Of a stretch of DNA of 64,000 nucleotides, positions 7,714 through 15,724 are shown one piece after another. Origin of the DNA: CBDCCV01 sp965215025 (lineage in GTDB: Bacteria > Bacteroidota > Rhodothermia > Rhodothermales > Salinibacteraceae); the NCBI GenBank assembly GCA_965215025.1, contig CBDCCV010000002.1, positions 868,001-932,000 of the forward strand, read 5' to 3'. Position 1 is the first letter of the stretch, and every line of letters begins with the position of its first letter. The notes beneath the pieces are model-generated. The model had not been told where the DNA came from. It made no database searches and worked only from the letters and a program-made list of their open reading frames with translations. The translations under genes were made by a program, and so were the position numbers.

Positions 7714-8370
7714 TTAGTACAGGAAGCGGCGCACGGTGCGGAGGACGCGCTGGCGCTCCTTCTCGGCCTCGTCCGGGTCGCGGATCACGTCGCCGCCGAG
7801 GGCTACGAGCTGGCTCTCGGGCAGGTTGTGGAAGAGAAGCTGATCGTGAAACGGCTCGAAGGCGACCTCGTTGGTGCGCTTCTGCATCCCGCTCTCGACG
7901 AGCGTTTTGCGGATGACGGGGTCCGTGGCGTCGAGCTTGAAGATGGGGATGTCCGTGTCGCCGGTGGCGTCGGCCGGGCGGTAGATGAAGTAGAGATCCG
8001 TGATGGTGGTCTCCAGGCCGCGGCGGTCCGCCTCGAAGCGGTACGTGATGAACATCTGGTTGGCGCTGGTGAAGTCCACGCCCTGGTTGAGCAGCTCTTC
8101 TTCGAGCGCGCCGAACGAGGTCTTTGACTCGGCGTCCGGGGAACGGAGCAGTTCCAGACTGTTGCGTTGCGCCACGTGCATGAGCGTGTCCAAGAGGGCG
8201 CCGGTCACGTCGTCCTCTTTAACAGGCGTGATGACCTCTACGGTCTGGCGCCACTGCGGCGACTGCGCCTGGGCCGTCTGCGGCGCGTGCGCGGCCGTCA
8301 CGAAAAGCGCGGCCAGCGCAGCGAGAACACTAAAGCGAGCAAGCGAGCGAAGCATAAGAAGGTCAGGCAT
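7714..8370 (-). CDS. Secreted protein in the GldN position (GldN/PorN-like, tentative)
   Basis: A 218-residue protein with a signal peptide (hydrophobic core VLAALAALFVTAA, likely cleavage near AQA-QSP). The mature part has no motif I can name with certainty. Its place directly after gldK-gldL-gldM on the same strand is that of gldN/porN, a periplasmic partner of the GldK ring in type IX secretion. It is shorter than usual GldN proteins (about 300 residues). The phrase QWRQTVEV near the mature N-terminus and the pattern FITYRFEADRRGLETTITDLYFIYRP are compatible with that family but not decisive. A second ATG at 8355 would also keep the signal. Function is therefore inferred mainly from context. 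Confidence 0.45.
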   Translation of the reverse strand: MPDLLMLRSLARFSVLAALAALFVTAAHAPQTAQAQSPQWRQTVEVITPVKEDDVTGALLDTLMHVAQRNSLELLRSPDAESKTSFGALEEELLNQGVDFTSANQMFITYRFEADRRGLETTITDLYFIYRPADATGDTDIPIFKLDATDPVIRKTLVESGMQKRTNEVAFEPFHDQLLFHNLPESQLVALGGDVIRDPDEAEKERQRVLRTVRRFLY

Positions 8371-8469
8371 AAGTGGAAGGCGTGGGCGTAGCGTCGGGCA
8401 ACGTGCAAGGCCCTACGCTACAACAGTAAACTTCTGCAAAAGGCGTACCGCCCTGAGCGGGCGTCTCGG

Positions 8470-9489
8470 TCAAGACAGGACGAAGCCGAACGTGCGCGAG
8501 GCGCGGTTGAACGGCACCGCGATGGCGCGGCCGGCGTGGTTGATGCGCACCACGCTTTCGATGCGCACGGTGATGCGGTCGCCGGCCTTCGCGTCGCGCA
8601 AGGCGCGCGTGAGGACGAGGCGGTTGCCGTTCACATCGAACGTGCCGATCTCCTCGCTGGCGGTGAGGCCTTTGCGCAGGTACACCGTGGCGCGCCCGAT
8701 GCTGTAGCGCGCGTCCTGCGGGTAGCGCTGGCGAAACGATTCGTCCGGGTCGATCTGAAACTCTAAGAGCGCGCGGCCCTTCGGGATGTTGTCGCCGCTG
8801 GTAACCTCGCGGCCATTGCTCAAGACGCGCAGCTCCGGGCGCGGCGGGTCGATCACGGCGAAGTCCTTCTGGCCGAGGTAAATCTCCTCGCCGCGCGTGG
8901 TGTCGGCCATGAAGACGTCTACGACGCTTTGGTTGCCGCCGGGGCTGAGCGCGATGGAGCGCCCCTCGACACTGCTCCCGCCCGTTCTCAGGACGAGCCG
9001 CTGGTCTTCCAGGCCCGGTACGTCAATGCGGATGCGGTTGAGCGAGTGGCGGTAGAGCGCGCGCGTGGCCTCGCTCGTGGCAACGATCTCCGGGCGGCGC
9101 ACGCGGAATTGGCCGTTGACGGGGATCTGCACGGCCTCGCCGTCTACTTGCTGGAAGCGGAACTGGCCGGCGTAGTCCACCACCTTCTCGCTCTCGTCTC
9201 GGGCGAGGAGCTGGCCCGTGGGCATGACGAAGGCCGTGTCGCCGGAGACCTCAAGCCCGCCGCCGTCGGCGCTGAGGCGCTGGCCTTGGCCGCCGGCCAC
9301 GGTCAGGTAGGCGCGCGCCTGGAAGGGCTGGCCCAGCACAACGGTCTGGTCACCCACCACCACCGGGTCGAGGCCCTGCACCACATACGACTGGTCGTCG
9401 AGGTCGTACGTCGAAAAGGCGTAGAGCAGGATGGGCAGGTAGAGCGCGAGCATCACCTGGTAGCGAAGCTCTTTGATCTGCGACATCAT
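8470..9489 (-). CDS. gldM: GldM-like type IX secretion/gliding motor protein (short form)
   Basis: A 339-residue protein with one N-terminal membrane helix (about 12-27, QVMLALYLPILLYAF) and a long periplasmic part made of repeated beta-rich domains. Motifs resembling the GldM C-terminal region include FAVIDPPRPELRVLSNGREV (about 223-242) and the closing domain with KAGDRITVRIESVVR (about 310-324). GldM forms, with GldL, the proton-driven inner-membrane motor of the type IX secretion system. Known GldM proteins have about 510-530 residues, so this one appears to lack an N-terminal periplasmic domain. It lies 101 bp downstream of gldL and 99 bp upstream of the gldN-like gene. Confidence 0.65.
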   Translation of the reverse strand: MMSQIKELRYQVMLALYLPILLYAFSTYDLDDQSYVVQGLDPVVVGDQTVVLGQPFQARAYLTVAGGQGQRLSADGGGLEVSGDTAFVMPTGQLLARDESEKVVDYAGQFRFQQVDGEAVQIPVNGQFRVRRPEIVATSEATRALYRHSLNRIRIDVPGLEDQRLVLRTGGSSVEGRSIALSPGGNQSVVDVFMADTTRGEEIYLGQKDFAVIDPPRPELRVLSNGREVTSGDNIPKGRALLEFQIDPDESFRQRYPQDARYSIGRATVYLRKGLTASEEIGTFDVNGNRLVLTRALRDAKAGDRITVRIESVVRINHAGRAIAVPFNRASRTFGFVLS

Positions 9490-9590
9490 AACGGGTACAC
9501 GCGGGAATTGGGTGCGTCAGGGCGAGGGCGTGCAGCGCGGAAAACGGCTGCGCGCGTGTGTGTGTCAGGGCGGAACACAGGGGCGGGCGC

Positions 9591-10532
9591 TTAGGAGAAG
9601 CTGTTGCCCGCGTACGCCTTGTGGTTCGTCTCCTGCTGTGGGCTGTTGAACTGGCGGAAGCGCGCGGCCATCTCCTCAAGGTCGGCGCGGATGTTCTCGA
9701 CGGTGGCGCCGGCGCCTTCCATCTCGCTGCCCAGGAGGCGCATCCCGGAGCCGAGGCGCTCGGCGTCGCCGGCGAGGTTGCCGCTGATGACCTTGCTCAG
9801 CTCTGCGCGCATCCCCTCGACGGCGCTGCGGGCCGGACCCATCTCTTCGCTCATGGCGTGGACCTCGTCGCCGAGGGCCTTCATGCCGCGCTCGAAGCGC
9901 TGCGCGTCGTCGGCCAGTTCGCCGGAGGCGAGGCTGGAGAGGGCGCTGCGCGCCTCTTCAACGGCCGAGCGCGAGTGCTCCATCTCCGCGCCCATCTGCC
10001 GCACTTCGCGGCCGAGGTGGCGCAGGCCTTCGCTTAGCTCGTGCGCGCCTTCGGCGAAGCCGTCTTCGGTGACCTGGCTCATCTGGCCGTGCATGGCGCG
10101 CATGGCCGTGCGGGCCTCTTCCATCTCCGAACCCATCTGCCGCAACTCGCTGCCGAAGCGCTGCACGTCGCCGTTGAGGGCGTCCATCATCTTGTTGAGG
10201 TCGTCCGTCATGCGCTCCTCCATCATCTTGCGGAAGGAGGCGGAGACCTCGCCGGAGGGGTCGCGCTCGATGACGCGCGTGGCGGTGCCTTCTTCGACCT
10301 CGTCATCGCTCACGAAGAAGCCTTCGATGAGCGCGAAGGCGCCCATGATGATAAAGGCGCCGGCCTCACCCAGAAAGCCGAGAGCGATGAAGAAGGCCTG
10401 CCACTCCGGGTAAGCGTCCTGCACCTTGAAGAAGACGCCGACGATGGCGATGGCGCCGAAGACGCCGATGAGGAATTGCAGGAAGCGCGAGATCCACTTC
10501 AGTGCGGTGGGGGTTTTCTTGCGTGAGGCCAT
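9591..10532 (-). CDS. gldL: GldL-like motor protein with long coiled-coil tail
   Basis: A 313-residue protein with two closely spaced membrane helices (about 16-37, FLQFLIGVFGAIAIVGVFF, and about 46-69, AFFIALGFLGEAGAFIIMGAF). This matches GldL, where the first helix has GAxxVVIGAxFK and the second carries a conserved Glu (GEAGAFII here). The rest (about 95-295) is a long helical, heptad-rich region with repeated phrases such as RQMGSEMEEARTAM and GDEVHAMSEEMGPARSAV. GldL works with GldM as the proton-powered motor for type IX secretion and gliding. The tail is built from at least four similar segments of roughly 50 residues, suggesting internal duplication. Confidence 0.7.
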   Translation of the reverse strand: MASRKKTPTALKWISRFLQFLIGVFGAIAIVGVFFKVQDAYPEWQAFFIALGFLGEAGAFIIMGAFALIEGFFVSDDEVEEGTATRVIERDPSGEVSASFRKMMEERMTDDLNKMMDALNGDVQRFGSELRQMGSEMEEARTAMRAMHGQMSQVTEDGFAEGAHELSEGLRHLGREVRQMGAEMEHSRSAVEEARSALSSLASGELADDAQRFERGMKALGDEVHAMSEEMGPARSAVEGMRAELSKVISGNLAGDAERLGSGMRLLGSEMEGAGATVENIRADLEEMAARFRQFNSPQQETNHKAYAGNSFS

Positions 10533-10627
10533 GACAGCAGGGCAATGGGCGGTTCAGGAGGAGGCGGATGGGGGCCGGCGGCGCTTCAAGCAGCGGTACG
10601 CCGCCGGCCATAGAGGTGCGGGAGGGA

Positions 10628-12217
10628 TTAGTTGCCGCCGGAGCGGCCGTTGGCGGCGCGCTCGGCGCTGGTGAGGTCCATGGCGCAGCGGAAGCCGACG
10701 TACGGCGAGGCCGAGTCCTTGGCCTGCATGTCGCGCACGCCCACGCCGATGTAAAAGGCGTCAGAAGCCCAGGAGCCGCCGCGAACGACGCGGCGCTCTT
10801 CCTCGGGCAGCTCGCTGATCGGGTTGAAGTCCGACAGCTCGGAGTAGGATGGGACGTAGGCGTCCTGCGTCCACTCGGCCACGTTGCCGCTTATGTTGTA
10901 GAGGCCCCAGGCGTTGGCCGGGTAGGCGTCCACGGGCGCGGTGAAGGCGTAGCCGTCAGCTGCGTAGCCGCCGCGGCCGGGGTTGTAGTTGGCGAGGTAG
11001 CGGCCCGCGGCGTTGCGCGGCTCGAAGCCCGGCCACGGGTAGATGCCGCCCACCTGGCCGGCGCGCGCGGCGTACTCCCACTCGGCCTCCGTCGGGAGGC
11101 GCTGGTCCTTGACCTCGCAGAAGCGCGTGGCCTGCTCCTGTGAGACGCCGATGACCGGGTAGTCCGCGTAGCGCTCGCTGCGGAAGTACTCTTCCCAGTC
11201 GGCGCGGCTGTTGGTGTCCTCCCACACCGAGGAGTCCGGCATGAGCGCCTGGCGCTCGCTCGGGGAGACCTCGTCGAGGAAGTCGCGGTACTCCTCGTTG
11301 GAGACCTCGTACTTGTCGAGGTAGAACGAGGAGATGGTGACGCGCTTCGAGCCGGAGTTCTGAAGCGAGAGCGGGTCCTCATCCGTCAGGCCGAGGATGA
11401 AGGTGCCGTCCGGGAGGAGCGCCATCTCGCCTACGGCGGAGACGCCCGTCGTGTCGCCCGCTACGGGGCTGGTGCGCGCCTCGCCGGGAGCGAACGTGCC
11501 CACGCCGCCGGCCGTGTTGCCCTGGCGCGCCTCGCCGGGGTTGCCCACGGGCTGGCCTTGCGCGGCACCTTCGGCCGCGCCAGCAGCCCCGCCAGCGGAG
11601 ACGCCTTCCGCGTCACGGCCTCGGGTGCCTTCTTCAACAGGCGCCTCGGGCTGCGGCTCGGCATCGGCCACGGGCGGGAGCGCGGGGTCGTCATCCCCGC
11701 TGCCGAAGCTCGGCAGGCGGAAGCTGCTCACGTCGTACGACACGCCAATGGTAGGAGTAATGCCGGAGTAGACGTCAATGGCGGTAGGCGTGCGCGCCGT
11801 GGTCCAGCGGTTGGCCAGCTCGAAGTTGAGCGAGAGGCCGCCCAGGACCGGGTACTCGACGCCCACGCCTACGGGCACGACGGCGCGCTCGTTCAGGTCG
11901 CCCTCCGAGACGTAGTGGCCGTAGCCGGCGAAGAGGTAAGGCTTGAGGCCGCGCTCAGTCTCGAAGGGGTGGAACTGCACGGCCCCTTCGAGCGCCGTAA
12001 GGCCGTGGTACGAGACGGCACCCTGGAAGGAAAACAGGTCCGACAGCTCGAAGCGCCCGCCGAGCTGGCCCACCGTGGGGGTCCCTTCAACGCTGCTGCC
12101 GGCGGGGGCGTCCGAGAAGAGCGCGCCGCCGTTAGCAAAAACGGTCTGGTTCGAGGCCAGGGCCAGGCCCGGCAACATGAGAAAGGCAAGCAGGAAGGTG
12201 AGTCGTTTCATCCACAT
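10628..12217 (-). CDS. gldK: GldK-like formylglycine-generating-enzyme-fold protein fused to an outer-membrane barrel domain
   Basis: The frame is open upstream, but the signal peptide begins at the ATG at 12217 (MWMKRLTFLLAFLMLPG; alternative ATG at 12211), giving 529 residues. About residues 20-170 look like an eight-stranded barrel: repeated short strands with PYLFAGYGHYVSEG and VGVGVEYPVLGGLSLNFELA. A Pro/Ala/Gly-rich linker (about 175-260) follows. The C-terminal 270 residues are an FGE-sulfatase/GldK domain with YEVSNEEYRDF, LPTEAEWEYAARAG, NISGNVAEWTQD, VRGGSW and VGFRCAMD. GldK is an outer-membrane-ring lipoprotein of the type IX machine; fusion to a barrel domain in place of a lipid anchor is unusual. 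The gldL gene follows 95 bp downstream. Confidence 0.7.
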   Translation of the reverse strand: MWMKRLTFLLAFLMLPGLALASNQTVFANGGALFSDAPAGSSVEGTPTVGQLGGRFELSDLFSFQGAVSYHGLTALEGAVQFHPFETERGLKPYLFAGYGHYVSEGDLNERAVVPVGVGVEYPVLGGLSLNFELANRWTTARTPTAIDVYSGITPTIGVSYDVSSFRLPSFGSGDDDPALPPVADAEPQPEAPVEEGTRGRDAEGVSAGGAAGAAEGAAQGQPVGNPGEARQGNTAGGVGTFAPGEARTSPVAGDTTGVSAVGEMALLPDGTFILGLTDEDPLSLQNSGSKRVTISSFYLDKYEVSNEEYRDFLDEVSPSERQALMPDSSVWEDTNSRADWEEYFRSERYADYPVIGVSQEQATRFCEVKDQRLPTEAEWEYAARAGQVGGIYPWPGFEPRNAAGRYLANYNPGRGGYAADGYAFTAPVDAYPANAWGLYNISGNVAEWTQDAYVPSYSELSDFNPISELPEEERRVVRGGSWASDAFYIGVGVRDMQAKDSASPYVGFRCAMDLTSAERAANGRSGGN

Positions 12218-12462
12218 AGCCGTTTGGTCGCTTGAGTAAGAGTGCTGGTGTTCAGGTTGTCCAGATGAGGGCGCGCCGAAGAGGCAAAACGGCCGGCGCA
12301 AGCGCTTGCTCACACAGGTCATCCGCCTATCGTTGGTTCGCGCTTTTCCGTTCACGCTTTCGGTACGCGGGCGAGTGTCGTACTGGTTGACGGGGACGCC
12401 CGTGTCTGTACGGTGCAAACGGTGCAAGAAGCAAGCCGTTTAGGACGCGGCGCACTAAAGTT

Positions 12463-12496
12463 CAGTCTGCAAGGTTGATCAGTCTGCAAGGTTGAT
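12463..12496. repeat. 17-bp tandem duplication at a stop codon
   Basis: The 17-mer CAGTCTGCAAGGTTGAT occurs twice head to tail (12463-12479 and 12480-12496). The second copy encodes the last residues of the minus-strand barrel protein; the stop codon falls on the junction and is preserved. Confidence 0.85.
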
Positions 12497-13138
12497 GCGA
12501 TAGCTCAGGTTCACGAACGCGACAAAGTCCTGCGGCGCGTAGGCGCCCTCGAACCCGTCGAGAAAGTCCGTTGGCGTGAGCATCATTCCGATGCGGAGGG
12601 CATCGTCAAAGGCTACGCCGAACTTGAGGTTGCCCGTAACGCGCGTGCCGAGGTCTTTAAAGACGATGTTGCGGTCTCCATCCTCTTCAAACTCATCGAA
12701 ACCCTTGTACGTTGGGTTAAACAGGAGCGTCGGCCCCACGCCCACAAACACGCGGAAGAGGTCGGGCCGGAGGAGGCCGAGGTCGTAGCTGCCTACCACG
12801 TCAAGGCTGAGGGCATTATTCGTGAACGACAGCGTATCGGACGAGAACCGGCGGTAGCCGGCGAGGCGGTTGTACTTGAGTTCGAGGCCGAGGCCGTACT
12901 GGCCGTAGCGGCGATCTGCGCCTGCGAGCAGCTCGAGGTTCGACGCACCAATGAACTTGAGGATGCTGTTGTCCGGGTTCGTGTCGAGGTCGCCGAGGTA
13001 GAACCCGATGCCGCCGCCTACGGTGATCCCATCTGCGAAGGGCGTTCCCGTTTCTTGCGCTTGAGCCGAAGGCGCGAGAAGCCCGGCGAGCAGCAGCAAC
13101 GCCAGCGTCCAAAAGTGCGAGGGTGAAAGGTGTCTCAT
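12479..13138 (-). CDS. Outer-membrane beta-barrel protein of unknown function
   Basis: A 219-residue protein with a clear signal peptide (LALLLLAGLLAPSAQA). The mature part has alternating strands and turns typical of 8-10-stranded outer-membrane barrels (GGGIGFYLGDLDTNPD, GLGLELKYNRLAGYRR, FVAFVNLSYRINL). It lies 261 bp upstream of gldK on the same strand and may be co-transcribed; PorP/SprF-type barrels often accompany gldKLMN, but this protein is shorter than those (about 300 residues) and lacks features I would call PorP. The stop codon lies at the edge of a 17-bp tandem duplication (12463-12496), so the C-terminus is unchanged by it. Confidence 0.65.
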   Translation of the reverse strand: MRHLSPSHFWTLALLLLAGLLAPSAQAQETGTPFADGITVGGGIGFYLGDLDTNPDNSILKFIGASNLELLAGADRRYGQYGLGLELKYNRLAGYRRFSSDTLSFTNNALSLDVVGSYDLGLLRPDLFRVFVGVGPTLLFNPTYKGFDEFEEDGDRNIVFKDLGTRVTGNLKFGVAFDDALRIGMMLTPTDFLDGFEGAYAPQDFVAFVNLSYRINLAD

Positions 13139-13551
13139 CCTGTTTTCAGGACCGTGGAAGCGCGGGGTGGATTGCGCAGCCAGTGGAGCGGCGGGGGGCG
13201 AGTGCCAAACCGCTGTGTCTGCTACGGCGCGAAGCCTTTTCTTGGCTTGCGTCTACTTCCTTAGCAACTAGCGTGCCAGTGCTGATTTTTCTTCCTGAGG
13301 CCCGTAACAGTTCCCGCAGCGCTTAGTTTTTACCTGCCCTCTGTACAAAGATCACCCACCGCCGCCTGCCCTGCGTTCTCCAGCGCCGGATCGAGACAGC
13401 ATACGCAACGCACGTGCTACCTGAAATACCGCATCCATCTCCATGCAGACCCGCGAAAGCGTTTGGCCCAGAGCGCGATGCCGCTCGGAAGGTCAAGCGC
13501 CACTTTAAGCTAAAACAAGCCAGAACGCGAAGCGGCGCGGCAAGCGACGCA
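13139..13551. other. Intergenic stretch, no gene seen
   Basis: About 410 bp between the barrel gene and the comM fragment, both on the minus strand. Short frames here have no recognisable features and I see no strong hairpin followed by a T-run. It presumably holds the promoter of the barrel gene/gld unit. Confidence 0.5.
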
Positions 13552-14100
13552 TCAGCGCGTCCAGGCGTTGCGGTCGAGCGAGCGGTACTGGATCGCTTCG
13601 GAGAGGTGCGGCGTCCCGATGCGCGCGGCGCCGTCGAGGTCGGCCACGGTGCGGGCCACCTTGAGGATGCGGTCGTAGGCGCGCGCCGAGAGGCCGAGGC
13701 GGCTGAGCGCCATCTTCATAAGCCCTTCCCCGGCGGCGTCGAGCGCGCAGTGGCGGCGCACCTGGCGCGTGGTCATCTGCGCGTTGCAGTGCGCGCTGCG
13801 CCGCCGCCGGGCGTTTTGCGGCGAGGCGCCTGGCTCTGAGGCCGCGTCGCCAAGGCGCTCGGCCTGCCGGCGGCGCGCGGCCACCACGCGCGCGCGCACG
13901 GCCTCTGACGCCTCGCCCGGCTCGCGCCGGCGCAGCTCCTCGAACGGCACCGGCGCCACCTCGATGTGCAGGTCGATCCGGTCCATGAGCGGCCCGCTGA
14001 TGCGGCCGAGGTAGCGCTGCACCTGCGCCGGCGCGCACACGCACGGGCGCTGCGGGTTGTTGAGGTGCCCGCACGGGCACGGTCGCGTTGCCTTTTTGCC
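13552..14100 (-). pseudogene. comM: C-terminal fragment of ComM/YifB (Mg-chelatase-like AAA ATPase)
   Basis: About 180 residues match the end of YifB/ComM: CPCGHLNNPQRPC, RYLGRISGPLMDRIDLHIEV, then MTTRQVRRHCALDAAG and the C-terminal domain LSARAYDRILKVARTVADLDG. Full-length proteins have about 500 residues with the Walker motifs in the first half. Here similarity stops just before the zinc-binding CPCG segment, and the sequence beyond about 14100 is unrelated, running into an HTH gene on the other strand. The N-terminal two thirds, including ATP binding, are therefore missing, and the fragment cannot be an active helicase. The break coincides with the change from GC-rich to lower-GC sequence, so it probably marks a rearrangement or the edge of an inserted segment. 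Confidence 0.75.
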
Positions 14101-14535
14101 ACCTCGCGCTCGGAGGTCCACGGCCTCTGCACAGGACTTATCCGGATGAGCTTCGCTCAATAGGTGACCACATCCGTAAGAAACGGCTCGACTTGGGACT
14201 CTTGCAAAGGGAGGTGGCCGAGCGCATCGGCGTAAGTCCCTGCACGGTCACCAACTGGGAACGTGGACACACGGAGCCGGGGGTTCGATACATGCCGAAG
14301 ATTATTGGCTTCCTCAGCTACCTCCCCTTCCCCGTCGGGGAAACTTTTCCGGAGCAGTTAAAAGCGTATCGTACGGTCGAAGGGCTGTCTGCAAGAGAAG
14401 CTGGCGCAGCAACTCCGTGTCGATGTCACGACAGTGCGAAAATGGGAGGCGGAGTTGAGCCGGCCCTGCGAGAAGTTAAAGAAGCGCGTCTTGAAGATCA
14501 TTCAGGTTGCTTTCAGCCAGACTTATTCTCGTTAA
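14100..14535 (+). pseudogene. Two-domain XRE-type HTH protein, frameshifted
   Basis: Two helix-turn-helix units can be read. The first is IRKKRLDLGLLQREVAERIG followed by VSPCTVTNWERGHTEPG (about 14167-14283). The second, KLAQQLRVDVTTVRKWEAEL, starts at 14398 in the next frame and runs to TAA at 14533-14535. One extra G at about 14391 explains the shift: without it the joint reads GLSQEKLAQQL, the expected start of the second unit. No convincing start codon lies just upstream, since the frame runs back into the comM remnant, so the 5' end may also be broken. Proteins of this kind occur in many environmental bacteria, often near mobile DNA. A sequencing error at the G is possible. Confidence 0.6.
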
Positions 14536-14615
14536 GGCCCCGGCCGCTGACACGCAGCCTCGTTAACTGGCATGACGCGGCTCCGAAGAATGTCGTCTAA
14601 ACGCAGTTGTACCGG

Positions 14616-15680
14616 CTAAGAAGCAGTGTCGCACGCATCCCACGGGGCGCCCGCCTCATCAGCCAGCGTCTTTAACTCTGACACAACACTATCCTCTAAA
14701 GGAATACCCTTTCGGAGCCGCTCTTCTTGCACTTTGTACTTCCGCTCTCCCGGCAGACGGAGTTCATAAGCATCAGGACGGGTATGCATTGAATAGATGG
14801 CGTTGACCAGAGTGTCGACGCGTTCGAAGAAGCGCTTTTTCTCTATAAACGCTTCGATGCTGATGGCGACAAAAAAATGTCCAACATTCGCAGGCCGGGT
14901 AAAATCCTTATACATTGATCCTACCCGCCCGCCGAACCCAGCACCAGATAGGAGTCCAGAAAGAATGTCCACCAACAACGCCAGCGCATACCCCTTGGCC
15001 TCGGCCATGGGTAGTACCGCCCCCTCTAAGGCTTCACTGGGCTTTGTAGTGGATTCCCCCTCGCTGTCGAGCGCCCATCCTTCTGGAATTGAATCGTCTC
15101 TCAGCGAGGCGGCGATAATCCGACCCCTGGCCACCACGCTGGTTGATAAGTCAATAAGGATGGGAAACCCTCTCCTAGTTGGCACCCCCAGAGCGATAGG
15201 ATTGGTACCAAAGAAAGGTTCATACCCCCCCCAAGGGGGCATGGCAGGCTCTGAGTTAGTTAGAGCCAACCCAATGAATCCTTTCTCTACGGCCTTATCG
15301 CAGTAATAGCCTGCAGCGCCGAAATGCTGACTCCTCCGGACGCCAACGGCCCCGACCCCGTGCTTCCCTGCCAGAGCTACGGCTTGCTGCATTCCTCTGA
15401 CACCGGCGACTTGTCCGAGGCCGTTGTTGGCATCCAGGACTCCGGCTGCCGGAAACGTCTGATGAAACTCCATCGCAGCTTTAGGATCGATAAGACCTCT
15501 TCTGACGCGCTCAAGATAGATCGCCAACCGAGTAACACCATGCGTATCGATCCCTTTCAAGTTAGCATCAATGAGGCTCTCCGCGAGGATAGTAGCGCTC
15601 TGCTCTGGAATGCCATGCCGCGTGGCCACGGATATGCAGAACCCCTGTAGTTCCTGCGCTTTGATTCTCGTCATAGCCAT
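14616..15680 (-). CDS. Ldh_2-family NAD(P)-dependent dehydrogenase (candidate ComC-type sulfolactate dehydrogenase)
   Basis: 354 residues from the ATG at 15680 (15674 also possible). It belongs to the malate/L-lactate/ureidoglycolate dehydrogenase fold: SLIDANLKGIDTHGVTRL (about 25-45, with the catalytic-type His in the DTHG motif), GVGAVGVRRSQHFGAAGYY, and TNSEPAMPPWGG/FFGTNPIALGVP. Members reduce or oxidise 2-hydroxy acids such as malate, lactate, 2,3-diketogulonate or (R)-sulfolactate (ComC). It is the last gene of a long minus-strand unit, 44 bp after the SuyB/UxaA-like gene. Beside a SuyAB-like pair and a D-2-hydroxyacid dehydrogenase, a role in turning sulfopyruvate into (R)-sulfolactate is the best fit, but a lactate or malate dehydrogenase cannot be excluded. 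Confidence 0.7.
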   Translation of the reverse strand: MAMTRIKAQELQGFCISVATRHGIPEQSATILAESLIDANLKGIDTHGVTRLAIYLERVRRGLIDPKAAMEFHQTFPAAGVLDANNGLGQVAGVRGMQQAVALAGKHGVGAVGVRRSQHFGAAGYYCDKAVEKGFIGLALTNSEPAMPPWGGYEPFFGTNPIALGVPTRRGFPILIDLSTSVVARGRIIAASLRDDSIPEGWALDSEGESTTKPSEALEGAVLPMAEAKGYALALLVDILSGLLSGAGFGGRVGSMYKDFTRPANVGHFFVAISIEAFIEKKRFFERVDTLVNAIYSMHTRPDAYELRLPGERKYKVQEERLRKGIPLEDSVVSELKTLADEAGAPWDACDTAS

Positions 15681-15724
15681 TATCGCACTTACTCCCGGTT
15701 CGCGCTCAGAGGACCGACGCCGAG

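Noticed and set aside
10628..12217. Formylglycine-generating enzyme for the sulfatases
   Set aside because: The FGE-like fold is present, but the position in gldKLMN and the fused barrel point to GldK. I did not see the pair of active-site cysteines near the C-terminus expected of a true FGE.
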